Source: an uncultured Elusimicrobia bacterium
GTDB taxonomy: Bacteria; Elusimicrobiota; Elusimicrobia; UBA1565; UBA9628
NCBI GenBank assembly: GCA_903881545.1
Contig: CAIRTQ010000033.1
Location: 1 to 64,000 of the forward strand
DNA: 64,000 bases
Direction of reading: 5' to 3'
The position numbers and the translations under genes are program-made. The notes below the pieces were generated by a model, which had not been told where the DNA came from, did not search any database, and worked only from the letters and a program-made list of their open reading frames with translations. Below, in pieces: positions 9,915-19,582 of this stretch. Within the stretch, counting starts at the first letter, position 1. Each line of letters opens with the position of its first letter.

Positions 9915-10801
9915 CAGGCTACTGGTAGAATCCGTTCCAAGAGAGGGCTCGCGATAGTTCGCCTACAGCCGATCTGTGAAGCAGGGCGGAAAGGCCGATT
10001 CCACAGGTAAAGCGAAGGATTGCGTTTGCATCGCGACTGGCACAGGCAGGCTGCGCCTATCTGCGCCAAGCCATTATGGGACTTTCCAGTAAAACGCACA
10101 GTACGACCGCGTTGCTGGTTTCTTGTCTTTCTCGTCGAAGGGGTAGGCTTTGCATCGGGAGGGCTGGCTGCCCCACTTCAGGCACTTGGTTCTGTCAAGT
10201 GGGTCAAGACACCGCCTGTGCCTGAGGCGGGCCAGCCAGTCAAGATCGCAGCATCCATGGCGGCCACACACCCCTTTTCGCCGTGCCAGTTGTCGTTGAA
10301 CATATCCTTTGCGAAATCTATAGTAATACCAGTGGCGTATTCGGGTAACGGCAGTCCTGATTCCCTGGTTCAACATCTGAAGGCAATTCGCCCCTTGGTT
10401 TGGTCCGAAGAACGCAGCCTTCATGAATTCGGGTGCTCTTATCCGACCGTTCATCCATAATAGTAATTTTCGGGTATTCTCCTTTCTGAGAAGGTGGTGG
10501 AGGTGATTTTGGGCCGATTTCATGGAGTTTATGGTAGGATATGTTGTGGGTTAAGTAAGCCAACTCACGACGACAAGCTGCGTGCCACGAGCAGAAGGCC
10601 CCACTCCATGCTTCCGTTGATCCTGGTATTCGCGTATCGTGATCATGCCAGATTCATCGACCATCGAAACCTGCGTTTCTCCGTCGGGCCCCAGTGCCAT
10701 TTCATGCTGAATTCACCCGCTCGATTGGGAGAAGACCCTCTTCCTGCCCTTTTCAGCCCTGGCATGCCTTGCGGCGCCTGCGGAGTCGGGGGGATTCCGC
10801 A

Positions 10802-12250
10802 ATGAGAGTGGCCCTGGTGAATCCGCCGATGGGGACCGTCTATTCATCCGTCAGCGCGTCTTTGGGCAAGAGCCCGCCGGTGGGGCTCGCCTCGCTGGCC
10901 GCCTATGTCAGAGCGAAGGGGTTCGAGGTGCGGGTGCTCGACGCCGCGGTGATGGGCGCCGGTTTCGATGACATCGAGCATTTCCTGCGGGCGGGCTTTG
11001 ATGTGGTCGGCGTGGGCGCAATGACCCCGTCGTTGGACTGCTCCGCCAAGGTGTTGCGGTTGGCCAAGCAGGTCAACGGTGGATGCGTCACCGTCATGGG
11101 CGGCCCGCATCTGTCAGCCGTGCCCGAGGAGACCCTGCGCGCCTTGCCGGAAGTCGATTTTGGAGTCGTGGGCGAAGGCGAGGTGACCTTCCATGAGCTC
11201 CTGGATTGCCTGCGCAACGGCGGGGATGCATCGGGCATCCCCGGGCTTGTATTCAGGGACGGTGGCCAGGTCCGGCGAGGGCCCCGACGGGCGCTGATCG
11301 CAGATCTCGATTCCTTGCCCCTGCCGGCATACGATCTTCTGCCCATGGATCGATATTCCATGAAGATCCACCATGTCTGGTCTTCGGAGAAGGTGGCGCT
11401 GCGCCCATACACTGATCTCTTCACCTCCCGGGGCTGCCCGTACCGATGCACTTTCTGCGCCTCGCATGTCGTGTGGGGGCGGACGGTCCGATTTAGGAGC
11501 GCCGAGCACGTCCTTCGGGAAATCGATTTCTTGGTCGCCAGATACGGCGTGAAGGCCATCGAGATATGCGATGACCTGTTCACTATCAACAAGCCCCGGC
11601 TCCATGCGATCCTGGCCGGGTTGGCGCAACGGAAAAGCCCCGTGAGTTTCACCTGCATGTCCCGGGTGGACACCGTCGACCGGGAGACCCTGGAGATGCT
11701 CAAGGCGGCGCGGTTCCGGCTGATAAGGTTTGGCGTCGAATCCTGCTCGCAGCCCATCCTGGACGCGATGCGCAAGGGCACCACCGTAGCGGATGTCCGA
11801 AGGGCTTTCCATCTGGCCAAGGAGGTTGGCTTGGCGGCATCGGCCTGCGTTATGATCGGCTATCCGGGGGAGACCCGTGAGACGTTCGCAGCCACTTTGC
11901 GCGTCCTCCGCGAGATAGATCCGGTCGCCGTCGACTTCTTCATCACGATCCCGATTATCGGCAGCGAGCTGTACGAACTGGCGCGCCAGAACGGCTACCT
12001 GGCCAATGAGGACTGGAGCAATTGGACTTTGATACCCAGGAGCCCGGCACTCGGCACGCCGCAGCTGCCGGCCGCGGAATTGAAGGGGTTGCTGAAAACC
12101 GCCTATCTCCGATTCTATTTCCGGCCGCGGTTCATTCTGCGCTGCCTGCGGCGGATCTATTCCTGGGAGAACCTAGTCCTCTTGGCCAAAGGGTTCAAGG
12201 CGCTCTTGAGCGTCATGTTGAGCCGGCGGCAGGGCTCCCCGCCCGCCTGA
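10802..12250 (+). CDS. B12-binding domain radical SAM protein
   Basis: MRVALVNPPMGTVYSSVSASLGKSPPVGLASLAAYVRAKGFEV (cobalamin-binding N-term); FTSRGCPYRCTFCASH CxxxCxxC motif; FGVESCSQPILDAMRKG. Start moved inward from the track ORF (10694). Confidence 0.88.
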   Translation: MRVALVNPPMGTVYSSVSASLGKSPPVGLASLAAYVRAKGFEVRVLDAAVMGAGFDDIEHFLRAGFDVVGVGAMTPSLDCSAKVLRLAKQVNGGCVTVMGGPHLSAVPEETLRALPEVDFGVVGEGEVTFHELLDCLRNGGDASGIPGLVFRDGGQVRRGPRRALIADLDSLPLPAYDLLPMDRYSMKIHHVWSSEKVALRPYTDLFTSRGCPYRCTFCASHVVWGRTVRFRSAEHVLREIDFLVARYGVKAIEICDDLFTINKPRLHAILAGLAQRKSPVSFTCMSRVDTVDRETLEMLKAARFRLIRFGVESCSQPILDAMRKGTTVADVRRAFHLAKEVGLAASACVMIGYPGETRETFAATLRVLREIDPVAVDFFITIPIIGSELYELARQNGYLANEDWSNWTLIPRSPALGTPQLPAAELKGLLKTAYLRFYFRPRFILRCLRRIYSWENLVLLAKGFKALLSVMLSRRQGSPPA

Positions 12251-12366
12251 TCGCGGTTCCTGTTAGTTGTGTACGAGCTTGTTGATGGCCGCGTCCGGGC
12301 AATGTCGAATTTCTGGCAGTAGGCGTTATTGTGGTTCGGGGTGTCAGCATCTTTTATGTCACTGAT

Positions 12367-13173
12367 TCATTTCGCCGGGGCGGCGCCGCATTGGCGTTCA
12401 TAATACTGCACCACTTCCGCGACCGGACCCTGCGCCGCGACCGCCCCGTGCTCCAGGCAAATCGCGCGGGAGCAATTATTCTTAATGAGAGCCATGCTGT
12501 GAGAAGCCATGACCGTGGTCGTGCCTTGCCTCAGGAGTTCGTTCATCTTGGCGAGACATTTGGTCTGGAACGGGGTGTCGCCCGTCGCGAAGACCTCGTC
12601 GGTCAAGAGGATGTCGATGTCCGAATGCAGGGCTGTGGCCAGGGGGACTCGCGACGTGAAACCCGTTGATAATTCGCCCAGCCGTGAATAGAGATAGTCC
12701 TCCAACTCTCCGAAAGCGACGATGGCGTCGAAGCGCTGGCGCAGGGTGGCGCGCGACATTCCGCAGAGGGCCGCGGTTAGGCGGATGTTGTCGATGACCC
12801 GCAGTTCGCTGAAGAGGCCGGAGCCGATGGAGAAGAATGTGCTGATGCGACCGTGAGTGCAGAGCGTTCCTTCCGTCGGGACCAGGACGCCAGCGAGCAT
12901 GCGCAGAAAGGTGGTCTTGCCAGAGCCGTTGCGGCCGATGACTCCGACACACTCCCCTCTACGAATCTGCAGGTCGATTCCCCGGACCGCCCATAACGGG
13001 CGAGTGTTGGTGATTCCGCTGCACCATGCCAGCATCTGCGAGAAAAACCGCGCGTCCGTCTTTGTGCCGATCTGGAACCGTTTGCCCAGCCCCACGGCGC
13101 TGATGGCGATCTGGTCGTCGCCGGAAGGTGGGCGCGCGGTCCCGACGGCGCCGGCAGAGCCCGCTACCGGCAA
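12367..13173 (-). CDS. ABC transporter ATPase, polysaccharide-export (Wzt/TagH-like)
   Basis: Walker A GVIGRNGSGKTTFLRMLAG; LSTGFTSRVPLATAL signature-like; LTDEVFATGD Walker B. Confidence 0.85.
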   Translation of the reverse strand: MPVAGSAGAVGTARPPSGDDQIAISAVGLGKRFQIGTKTDARFFSQMLAWCSGITNTRPLWAVRGIDLQIRRGECVGVIGRNGSGKTTFLRMLAGVLVPTEGTLCTHGRISTFFSIGSGLFSELRVIDNIRLTAALCGMSRATLRQRFDAIVAFGELEDYLYSRLGELSTGFTSRVPLATALHSDIDILLTDEVFATGDTPFQTKCLAKMNELLRQGTTTVMASHSMALIKNNCSRAICLEHGAVAAQGPVAEVVQYYERQCGAAPAK

Positions 13174-13185
13174 GGGCCCTTCCCG

Positions 13186-13959
13186 CTAGGACAGAACATA
13201 GTCGCTCAACCGCCGCTTCTGTTTATTGAACACGGCGTAACCGATACCCGCGACCAGAAGGGCTAACGCCGTTAACGCCGCCATGTGTCGCCACGCGGGG
13301 AACCTCCCTTCCAATAGGCAATCCCGCGCCAGCCCGATGATATGCGCCATGGGATTGAAGCGGAGGAACCTTTGCCGATCCGCGCCGATGGCGGCGGCCG
13401 AATAGAAGACTGGGGTCAGGAAGAATCCTGCGGTCGTGATGATGCTCCAGATTCGTAGGAAATCAATGAAGCGCAACGCTAGAACGGACAACCCTAAGGC
13501 CAGGCCGGTGACGAACAGGAGTAGGACCGCGTCAATGAGTGGAAACGTCAGCCAGGACAGGCGGGGAACGGCCCCAAGGGCAATCAAAAAGACGAGCATC
13601 AAGACCAGCTCGATGGCATGCGAGATGGCCACGCTGCAGACGGTGGTAAGCACAAATAACTCCCGCGGCATGATGAAGTTCATCATGATACTCCGGCGGC
13701 TATTGAGGCTGCCCATGCCGGTGGTTGTCGCGGTGGTGAATAGGTTGAATTGGACCACGCCGATGAGGAGATAGCCGGGGTAGTTGGCCATGAATCCACC
13801 CATCCACCGGGTGAACAACATGTACAAGACGAGGAACATGAGTAAGGGGTTGAGCAGCGTCCAAAGGAAGCCCAGCAGGGTTGATTGCTCACGCAGCTTC
13901 CATTCGCAACGCGTCAGCTCGCGAAATTGATTGGCGTAGACGGCAAAATTGTCGATCAT
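13186..13959 (-). CDS. ABC-2 type transporter permease (Wzm/TagG-like)
   Basis: ELTRCEWKLREQSTLLGFLWTLLNPLLMFLVLYMLFT; six-TM ABC-2 layout; paired with the ATPase. Confidence 0.85.
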   Translation of the reverse strand: MIDNFAVYANQFRELTRCEWKLREQSTLLGFLWTLLNPLLMFLVLYMLFTRWMGGFMANYPGYLLIGVVQFNLFTTATTTGMGSLNSRRSIMMNFIMPRELFVLTTVCSVAISHAIELVLMLVFLIALGAVPRLSWLTFPLIDAVLLLFVTGLALGLSVLALRFIDFLRIWSIITTAGFFLTPVFYSAAAIGADRQRFLRFNPMAHIIGLARDCLLEGRFPAWRHMAALTALALLVAGIGYAVFNKQKRRLSDYVLS

Positions 13960-15047
13960 TGCCGGTCCCTCAGGAAGCCCGTCAGCGCCCGTGCGTTCTT
14001 ATCGGCCCGGGGCCCCAAGGTGAAGCGGCATAGGCCGGCCTGGCGCAGGAGCGTGGCCGCCAGCGCCAGCCGGGAGCACGCTATGGACGCCAGCCGGGCC
14101 AGGTCGCCAGCGCTCCAGCCGATCATGTATTCGGCCATCTGCGCGACGCCGTGGCCGGCCACCAGGTTCACTGCCAGCGGCCACAGCGCCGCCGGCCTGC
14201 CAATCGGCTCGATTCCAGGCTGCGTCCCGCGGCGGCCGAGGAACAGCCACTTGACCGGGGCCTCGGCGCGAATGCTGCCGCGGAAATAGTCGATATCCAC
14301 CAAATGCTTCGGCCCGTGTCTGCGGCGCAGGAAGGGCCGGACGAATCCCCCCGGGATACCCTCGAGAGGATAGGAATGCTGGAAGCCCCAGCGCAGAGGG
14401 AAGGCCAGCACTCGGCCATCCTGGGTCAGCAGTGGCGTGTCGTCCGAGAATATTCCGGCTTCGGTCGCGCGAGCCAATTCCAGGGCTAAGACGCTCTTGC
14501 CCCCGCCAGAGGGCAAGAGCAGGAGCGCGCCCGCCCCCTTCCATTCGAAGCCCAAGGCGTGGATTCGGTGCAGACCGCGGCAGTCCAAGGCTTCGCCCGC
14601 TTTGGACAGCAACGCCAGGTAGGCCAGCTCGTGGAGCCGCGGAAGGTCGGCGCAAGTGATGTGCAGTTCCCTCAGCCGCGGATGGAACTCCGCTTCGGCG
14701 GAATCCCAGTAGCGCACCCGGCGAATGCCGTCCTGGTCGAAGGCTACGTAGTCCCGCGTGGTCAGAGCTGGCAGGCCCGGCCAGCTCTTCCGGCGTTTCG
14801 GGGGCAGAGAGAATAGGCGCAGATGCAGCGCGTACTCCGGGGGGCGCCCGGCACCGGAAAAATAGGCGAAGTCTCGGCGCAGACCGTCGCGTACCGTCGG
14901 CGCTTGCGCGCTGATGCGGACAGCGAACCCGTGAATGTTCAGGTAGAGCTCATGCACCGCATCCGTTGCGCGGGCTGACGACGTCGGATCCGGATTTATC
15001 AGGGGAGGCATGGGTGCACCAAGACCGTGCCTATGATGATAAGACAT
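13956..15047 (-). CDS. HPr kinase/HprK-like P-loop protein
   Basis: GAGALLLLPSGGGKSVLALELARATEAGIFSDDTPLLTQDGRVLAFPLRWGF: Walker A and HprK-like phosphotransfer region. Start uncertain (alternatives 15140, 15011). Confidence 0.65.
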   Translation of the reverse strand: MSYHHRHGLGAPMPPLINPDPTSSARATDAVHELYLNIHGFAVRISAQAPTVRDGLRRDFAYFSGAGRPPEYALHLRLFSLPPKRRKSWPGLPALTTRDYVAFDQDGIRRVRYWDSAEAEFHPRLRELHITCADLPRLHELAYLALLSKAGEALDCRGLHRIHALGFEWKGAGALLLLPSGGGKSVLALELARATEAGIFSDDTPLLTQDGRVLAFPLRWGFQHSYPLEGIPGGFVRPFLRRRHGPKHLVDIDYFRGSIRAEAPVKWLFLGRRGTQPGIEPIGRPAALWPLAVNLVAGHGVAQMAEYMIGWSAGDLARLASIACSRLALAATLLRQAGLCRFTLGPRADKNARALTGFLRDRQ

Positions 15048-15112
15048 AGTGGGTTGCAGCCGCAATGCTCTCCGACGGTAATGGTTGGCGCGCAAATCTG
15101 CTATCCTGGTAA

Positions 15113-16972
15113 ATGATGCAGCAAATAGGCGCGCCTCCAAGAGTGCGGTGGGTGAGAATCGCGCTCTTGTTGGGTCTTTGGGCCGGGGCCATGTTGCTTT
15201 ATGCGGGCACGCTGCGCAATCCCCCGGTTTGGGATGACCATAACGTCCTTTTCGGGCAGGGCTTCCTCATGGATTGCCGCAACCTGCCCACGGCCGCCAA
15301 CCCAGCGAATTTTTTCAGGATTCTACCGGTTCGCAACGCGGCCCGGCCGGGCTGGCTCGTCTCCGCGCTTATGGATACCTGTCTGGGCGGCGGCCAGGTC
15401 GTGGTCTACCGCCTCGACAGCATCTTCTGGCATGCGGTCGGCGCCATGCTGGTCCTGGCCCTGGGCTGGAGCCTGAGCCAGAATCTCGTGGCTTCGTTGT
15501 TGGCGGGAGTCCTGTTCGCTGTCCATCCCGTGCACACCGAGACAGTCAACATCATTAGCTTCCGTGGCGACTTGCTGGCCCTGGCTTTTATGCTGCTGTC
15601 CTTCATCTTCTATCGCGAAGGCGATCGCCGCAACGGCTGGGCGCGGCGGGCCTGCTGGACCGCGTCCCTGGTGGGATTCTTCACGGCCTTGTCCGCCAAG
15701 GAGATGGCGATCACGCTGCCGCTCTTGCTCGTCATCGGGTGCCTGTACTTCCCGACGCCGCGTCCGCAGGCGGCGGCCGGTGTCAGGGTTTGGCCGCGCC
15801 GGGTGCTGTGGGGATCTTTCGCGCTGTTGGTGCCGCTCTACTTGGTTTTTCATACCTTGCGGTCGGGTTATGTGATGGCGGGGCATCAGGACATTTTGAG
15901 CTTCTGGGGCGCCAAGACCGCTGGGTCGCCGGCGCGGTCGCCGCGCCTGCGCTACGCGTCGAAGGACGGGATGTCGGCCAAGCTCGAGGACCCGCCCTGG
16001 CACCAGGTGTACGCCGACCGCCGATTGCGTTTTTTGACCATGTCGCGCGTCTTCGGTTCCTATTTAAGGCTCCTGGCGTGGCCCTGGCCGTTGCAAGGGG
16101 ATTATTCTCCCCCGGTGCTTCATTCGTGGCGCCATGCGGGCCTGCTCGCCTCCTGGGCGGCATGGCTATTGCTCTTCGCGGCCGCTTGGAAACTCCGGCA
16201 TCGGTTGCCCATGGCGGGTTTCGGCTTGATGTGGACGGCGACGGCCCTGCTCCCGGTCAGCGGCATGGTGGTCCTGCGCAACTTGCAGGCGGAAAGGTAT
16301 CTTTATGTGGCTTCGGCCGGGTTTTGCCTTGCTCTCGGCGCCCTCCTGGCATGGGCGGGCCGCCTTGGGGCTTGGCAGCGGCGCGTCTTTGTGACTGCGA
16401 CGGCGCTGCTTGTATTATCCTGGGTCAGCCTTACCTTGGCCCGCAACCGCGATTATCGCAGCGAACTGGCCTATTTCCGCGCCACGGAGAATGTGGACGG
16501 CAGCGTCGCGCGCGTTCATCTGGCCCTGGCGGGGGTCTATGAGGGACTGAGGCAGCCCGCCGCTGCGGAGGCTGAATTTCGCACCGCCCTGAGCTTGTGG
16601 CCGCGGTATCGCAAGGCCCAACTGCTCTTCGCCGGGTTTCTTATGGATAAGGGGCGCGCCCGGGAATCGGAGGCGTTGCTTCGTTCTGCGGGAGTGCTCT
16701 TTCCCGGCGACCCCGTGATTGCCCTGCGCCTTGGCGTCTGCTTGCTCGAGCAGGGCCGCGCGGGACCGGCCATGGAGCCTTTGCGGCAGGCGCTGGAAGA
16801 GACGAATTGGGCCTCGCCGCTGGCGCTTTACCACCTCGCTCTCGCTTGCCGCCAGGCCGGGCGGCAAGCGGAATTCAGGAAGCTTGAAGAGCGCTTGCGC
16901 CTGACTTCCCCGGAACTGGCCAATCTTGTTGGCGGTGGTAACCCGCGCCCTGTCAGGCCGACCTTCTTCTAG
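15113..16972 (+). CDS. TMTC-like/GT-C membrane glycosyltransferase with C-terminal TPR repeats
   Basis: RNPPVWDDHNVLF and GVLFAVHPVHTETVNIISFRGDLLALAFMLLSFIFYR resemble TMTC/DUF1736 proteins; C-terminal TPRs (AAAEAEFRTALSLWPRYRKA). Confidence 0.7.
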   Translation: MMQQIGAPPRVRWVRIALLLGLWAGAMLLYAGTLRNPPVWDDHNVLFGQGFLMDCRNLPTAANPANFFRILPVRNAARPGWLVSALMDTCLGGGQVVVYRLDSIFWHAVGAMLVLALGWSLSQNLVASLLAGVLFAVHPVHTETVNIISFRGDLLALAFMLLSFIFYREGDRRNGWARRACWTASLVGFFTALSAKEMAITLPLLLVIGCLYFPTPRPQAAAGVRVWPRRVLWGSFALLVPLYLVFHTLRSGYVMAGHQDILSFWGAKTAGSPARSPRLRYASKDGMSAKLEDPPWHQVYADRRLRFLTMSRVFGSYLRLLAWPWPLQGDYSPPVLHSWRHAGLLASWAAWLLLFAAAWKLRHRLPMAGFGLMWTATALLPVSGMVVLRNLQAERYLYVASAGFCLALGALLAWAGRLGAWQRRVFVTATALLVLSWVSLTLARNRDYRSELAYFRATENVDGSVARVHLALAGVYEGLRQPAAAEAEFRTALSLWPRYRKAQLLFAGFLMDKGRARESEALLRSAGVLFPGDPVIALRLGVCLLEQGRAGPAMEPLRQALEETNWASPLALYHLALACRQAGRQAEFRKLEERLRLTSPELANLVGGGNPRPVRPTFF

Positions 16973-17070
16973 TTCGTCTGCGAACGGGCCATTTTGCTAC
17001 CATAGCTTTCGAGAGGAGGCCCGCATTGGGGCCGGACAGGGGTGGTCTGCGGCCTCCGCTCAGGGCAACG

Positions 17071-18027
17071 ATGACTCCTCTATTGCCGCGAAAATATCCT
17101 CCGTTCAAGGTCCACTGGAACTGGGAGTTGCTGTTGGCCTGCAACTATCGCTGTAGCTATTGTGGTGCGCACAAGGAAGGAGTGCCTTGTCTCGAACTGG
17201 ACATCGCTCAGTGGCGTGCGATCTGGGGGCGGATATTCGACCGATACGGCTGTTGCCAAGTCCGTTTTGCCGGTGGTGAGCCGACCATCTATCCGGGATT
17301 CATACCATTGGTCAGCATGCTTCTGGAGCGGCATACCGTGGACATCACGACGAACCTCAGTTTCGACATCGCCGAGTGGGTCGCCAAGGTCCCGGCTCAA
17401 GGGATCGCGATTTCGGGCAGCCTACATCCCGAGTTCATGGCGCCGGAGGAATTTTTGCGGCGCCTGCTGATGTTGCGCGAGCATGGCGGCCGCCTCATCT
17501 CGGCCTGCATCGTCGCTTATCCACCCCACCTCGGCCAGCTGGAGAGCACCAGGCTCCTCTTCGAGCGGAACCAGATTCTTTTCAAGATAATCCCGTTCAG
17601 CGGAGTCTACCAGGGCCGCCGCTATCCGGAGGCTTATACAGAGCAGGAGAAGGCCCTGCTACAGGCCCAGGTGGACGGCAGTAGCGACCCCCTGGGCAAG
17701 ACCTTGAACCGGCAGTGGCAGGATTATGCCAAGGCACCTGCCGAAGACAAGGACCGCAAAGACCTCAAAGGCCGGCTTTGCCATATGGGCGAACTCTACG
17801 CCAAGATACTGCCCGACGGCAAGGTCCTGCGCTGCTGCCATCCCGAGGTCGCCGCGCTCGGCCACATTACGGACGCGGACTTGAAGCTTTACGAAGAGCC
17901 CCAACCCTGCACTGTCGAAGTTTGCCCCTGCTGGAAGGCCATGGTGGCCGGACAGTACGAGGCGAAGGTGGATCAGCTTTGGCAGTCGCCGGAACACCCG
18001 CGTTATCCCTTGGCCCAGCCCACATGA
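17071..18027 (+). CDS. Radical SAM protein, short paralog family (C-terminal RCC...CPCWKAM subtype)
   Basis: NWELLLACNYRCSYCGAH CxxxCxxC; FAGGEPTIYPGF; TTNLSFDIAEW; C-terminal CHMGELYAKILPDGKVLRCCHPE...CPCWKAM. Confidence 0.88.
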   Translation: MTPLLPRKYPPFKVHWNWELLLACNYRCSYCGAHKEGVPCLELDIAQWRAIWGRIFDRYGCCQVRFAGGEPTIYPGFIPLVSMLLERHTVDITTNLSFDIAEWVAKVPAQGIAISGSLHPEFMAPEEFLRRLLMLREHGGRLISACIVAYPPHLGQLESTRLLFERNQILFKIIPFSGVYQGRRYPEAYTEQEKALLQAQVDGSSDPLGKTLNRQWQDYAKAPAEDKDRKDLKGRLCHMGELYAKILPDGKVLRCCHPEVAALGHITDADLKLYEEPQPCTVEVCPCWKAMVAGQYEAKVDQLWQSPEHPRYPLAQPT

Positions 18028-19406
18028 GCCCTCAGGAATTGGAACGGGAGATTCGCCCGGAAGAGAAGGCGGCGCTTCATGAGAAGCGCGCCAAAGAGCA
18101 TTACCTCCGGGGCGATTATCCGGCCACGGTCAAGGAATTGGGGCTTTGTCTGGAAACGGAGCGCGTGCCCGAGCCCAAGAACCTGAGGATGATGCTGTTG
18201 ATCCTACAGACGCATCGCCGCTTCGCGGACCTGGAATCGGCCGGCTCCATGCTTCGGCGCATGGAAAGCAAGTACGGAGGCAGCAACGATAAGTTTATCC
18301 GGAATATCATCCTCAACGAGAGGGAGATAACGGAGGGGGCGGTCGAACTGCGATCCTATCCGACGCGCCTGACCGTGCGGCCGACCAGCCGTTGCTCCGT
18401 GCGCTGCAACATGTGCACGTTCTGGAAGGAGCCGCCGTGGGACATGCCGCAGAGGACCTTGGATGAGGTGGTGGCCCTGTATCCCTATCTGGAGGACATC
18501 CTCTGGCAGGGCGGGGAAGTCTTCGAGATGAAGAGGGAGGTGTTCACCGACATCTTGTTGCGCGGGATCGACTATCCACACCTGCTACAGAACATCATCA
18601 CCAACGGCCTGGCCATCGACAAAGAATGGGCGGAAAATCTGGTGCGGACCAACATCCACATCAAATTCTCCATAGACGGGACCACTCCCGAGGTCTATGA
18701 GCGGATCCGCGTCAGGGCGAAGTTCGCGGACCTGTTGAGATCGGTCGATAATCTGAATGACGCGATGGCCAAGCACGGCAAGCGCATCGGGTTCTCTCTG
18801 CATATGGTCGTGCAGCGTCATAATTACCTGCAAATCGAGCAGATGCTGGAGTTCGCTAAGGAGCATCGGTTCGACGCGGTGGCCTTGAGCCCCGTCGAGG
18901 GCGATCTGTATCGGGCCATAGACATCTTCAACCATGGTGATAGGCAGATTTGGGACGCCATAGAACGGCAACGGGCGGCGGTCAGGAAGAAGGCCTTGGC
19001 CTATGGGATATATCTGGAAGACAATCTGCCGTTTCCGCCCGCAGCCGAAGAGCCAGCGCCCCCACGAGACCCAGCCCAGCCGGAAAAGAGATATCCGCTT
19101 TCGCCCATGACGATGGCGGAAAGTGCCGAATATGCGTCATCGCGGTTCTCCAGTTTCTGCTTGTCTCCGTGGAAGAATATGATCCTCCGCAACGGCGGCG
19201 GAGTCTTGCCGAATTGGCATTGCGGAGAGACTTACGTCGGCAATGTCGAAGAGCGCCCCCTGCTCGAGATATGGAATGGGGAGCCGATGCGGAATTTCCG
19301 CAGGGCCATCCGCGACCGGAAGTTCGGCGGCGTCTGCAGGGCCTACTGCCTTTCCGGCGCGTTGATGGAATCTTGGAAACACCATATGGAATGGTACTGG
19401 TCCTGA
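18024..19406 (+). CDS. SPASM-type radical SAM protein with short N-terminal TPR-like region
   Basis: Internal ATG at 18024 overlaps previous stop (ATGA); RPTSRCSVRCNMCTFW; WQGGEVF; FCLSPWKNMILRNGGGVLPNWHCGETYVGNVEERPLLEIWNGEPMRNFRRAI SPASM-like tail. Confidence 0.85.
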   Translation: MSPQELEREIRPEEKAALHEKRAKEHYLRGDYPATVKELGLCLETERVPEPKNLRMMLLILQTHRRFADLESAGSMLRRMESKYGGSNDKFIRNIILNEREITEGAVELRSYPTRLTVRPTSRCSVRCNMCTFWKEPPWDMPQRTLDEVVALYPYLEDILWQGGEVFEMKREVFTDILLRGIDYPHLLQNIITNGLAIDKEWAENLVRTNIHIKFSIDGTTPEVYERIRVRAKFADLLRSVDNLNDAMAKHGKRIGFSLHMVVQRHNYLQIEQMLEFAKEHRFDAVALSPVEGDLYRAIDIFNHGDRQIWDAIERQRAAVRKKALAYGIYLEDNLPFPPAAEEPAPPRDPAQPEKRYPLSPMTMAESAEYASSRFSSFCLSPWKNMILRNGGGVLPNWHCGETYVGNVEERPLLEIWNGEPMRNFRRAIRDRKFGGVCRAYCLSGALMESWKHHMEWYWS

Positions 19407-19582
19407 GTCCGAAGTCCCTGGATTCAGAATAAGGAGTCTGCCTCTTGGGCAATCACGGGTCGCGCGTGGTATGGCAGGAGTAGGTGGCGGGTGGATGCGA
19501 AGATAAGGTAAACTCAATTGTGGCAGTCGCCACAGACGCTAGTCTGGCGACATAAGATGCCGGCTTCCTCAGGCCAGCGAAA

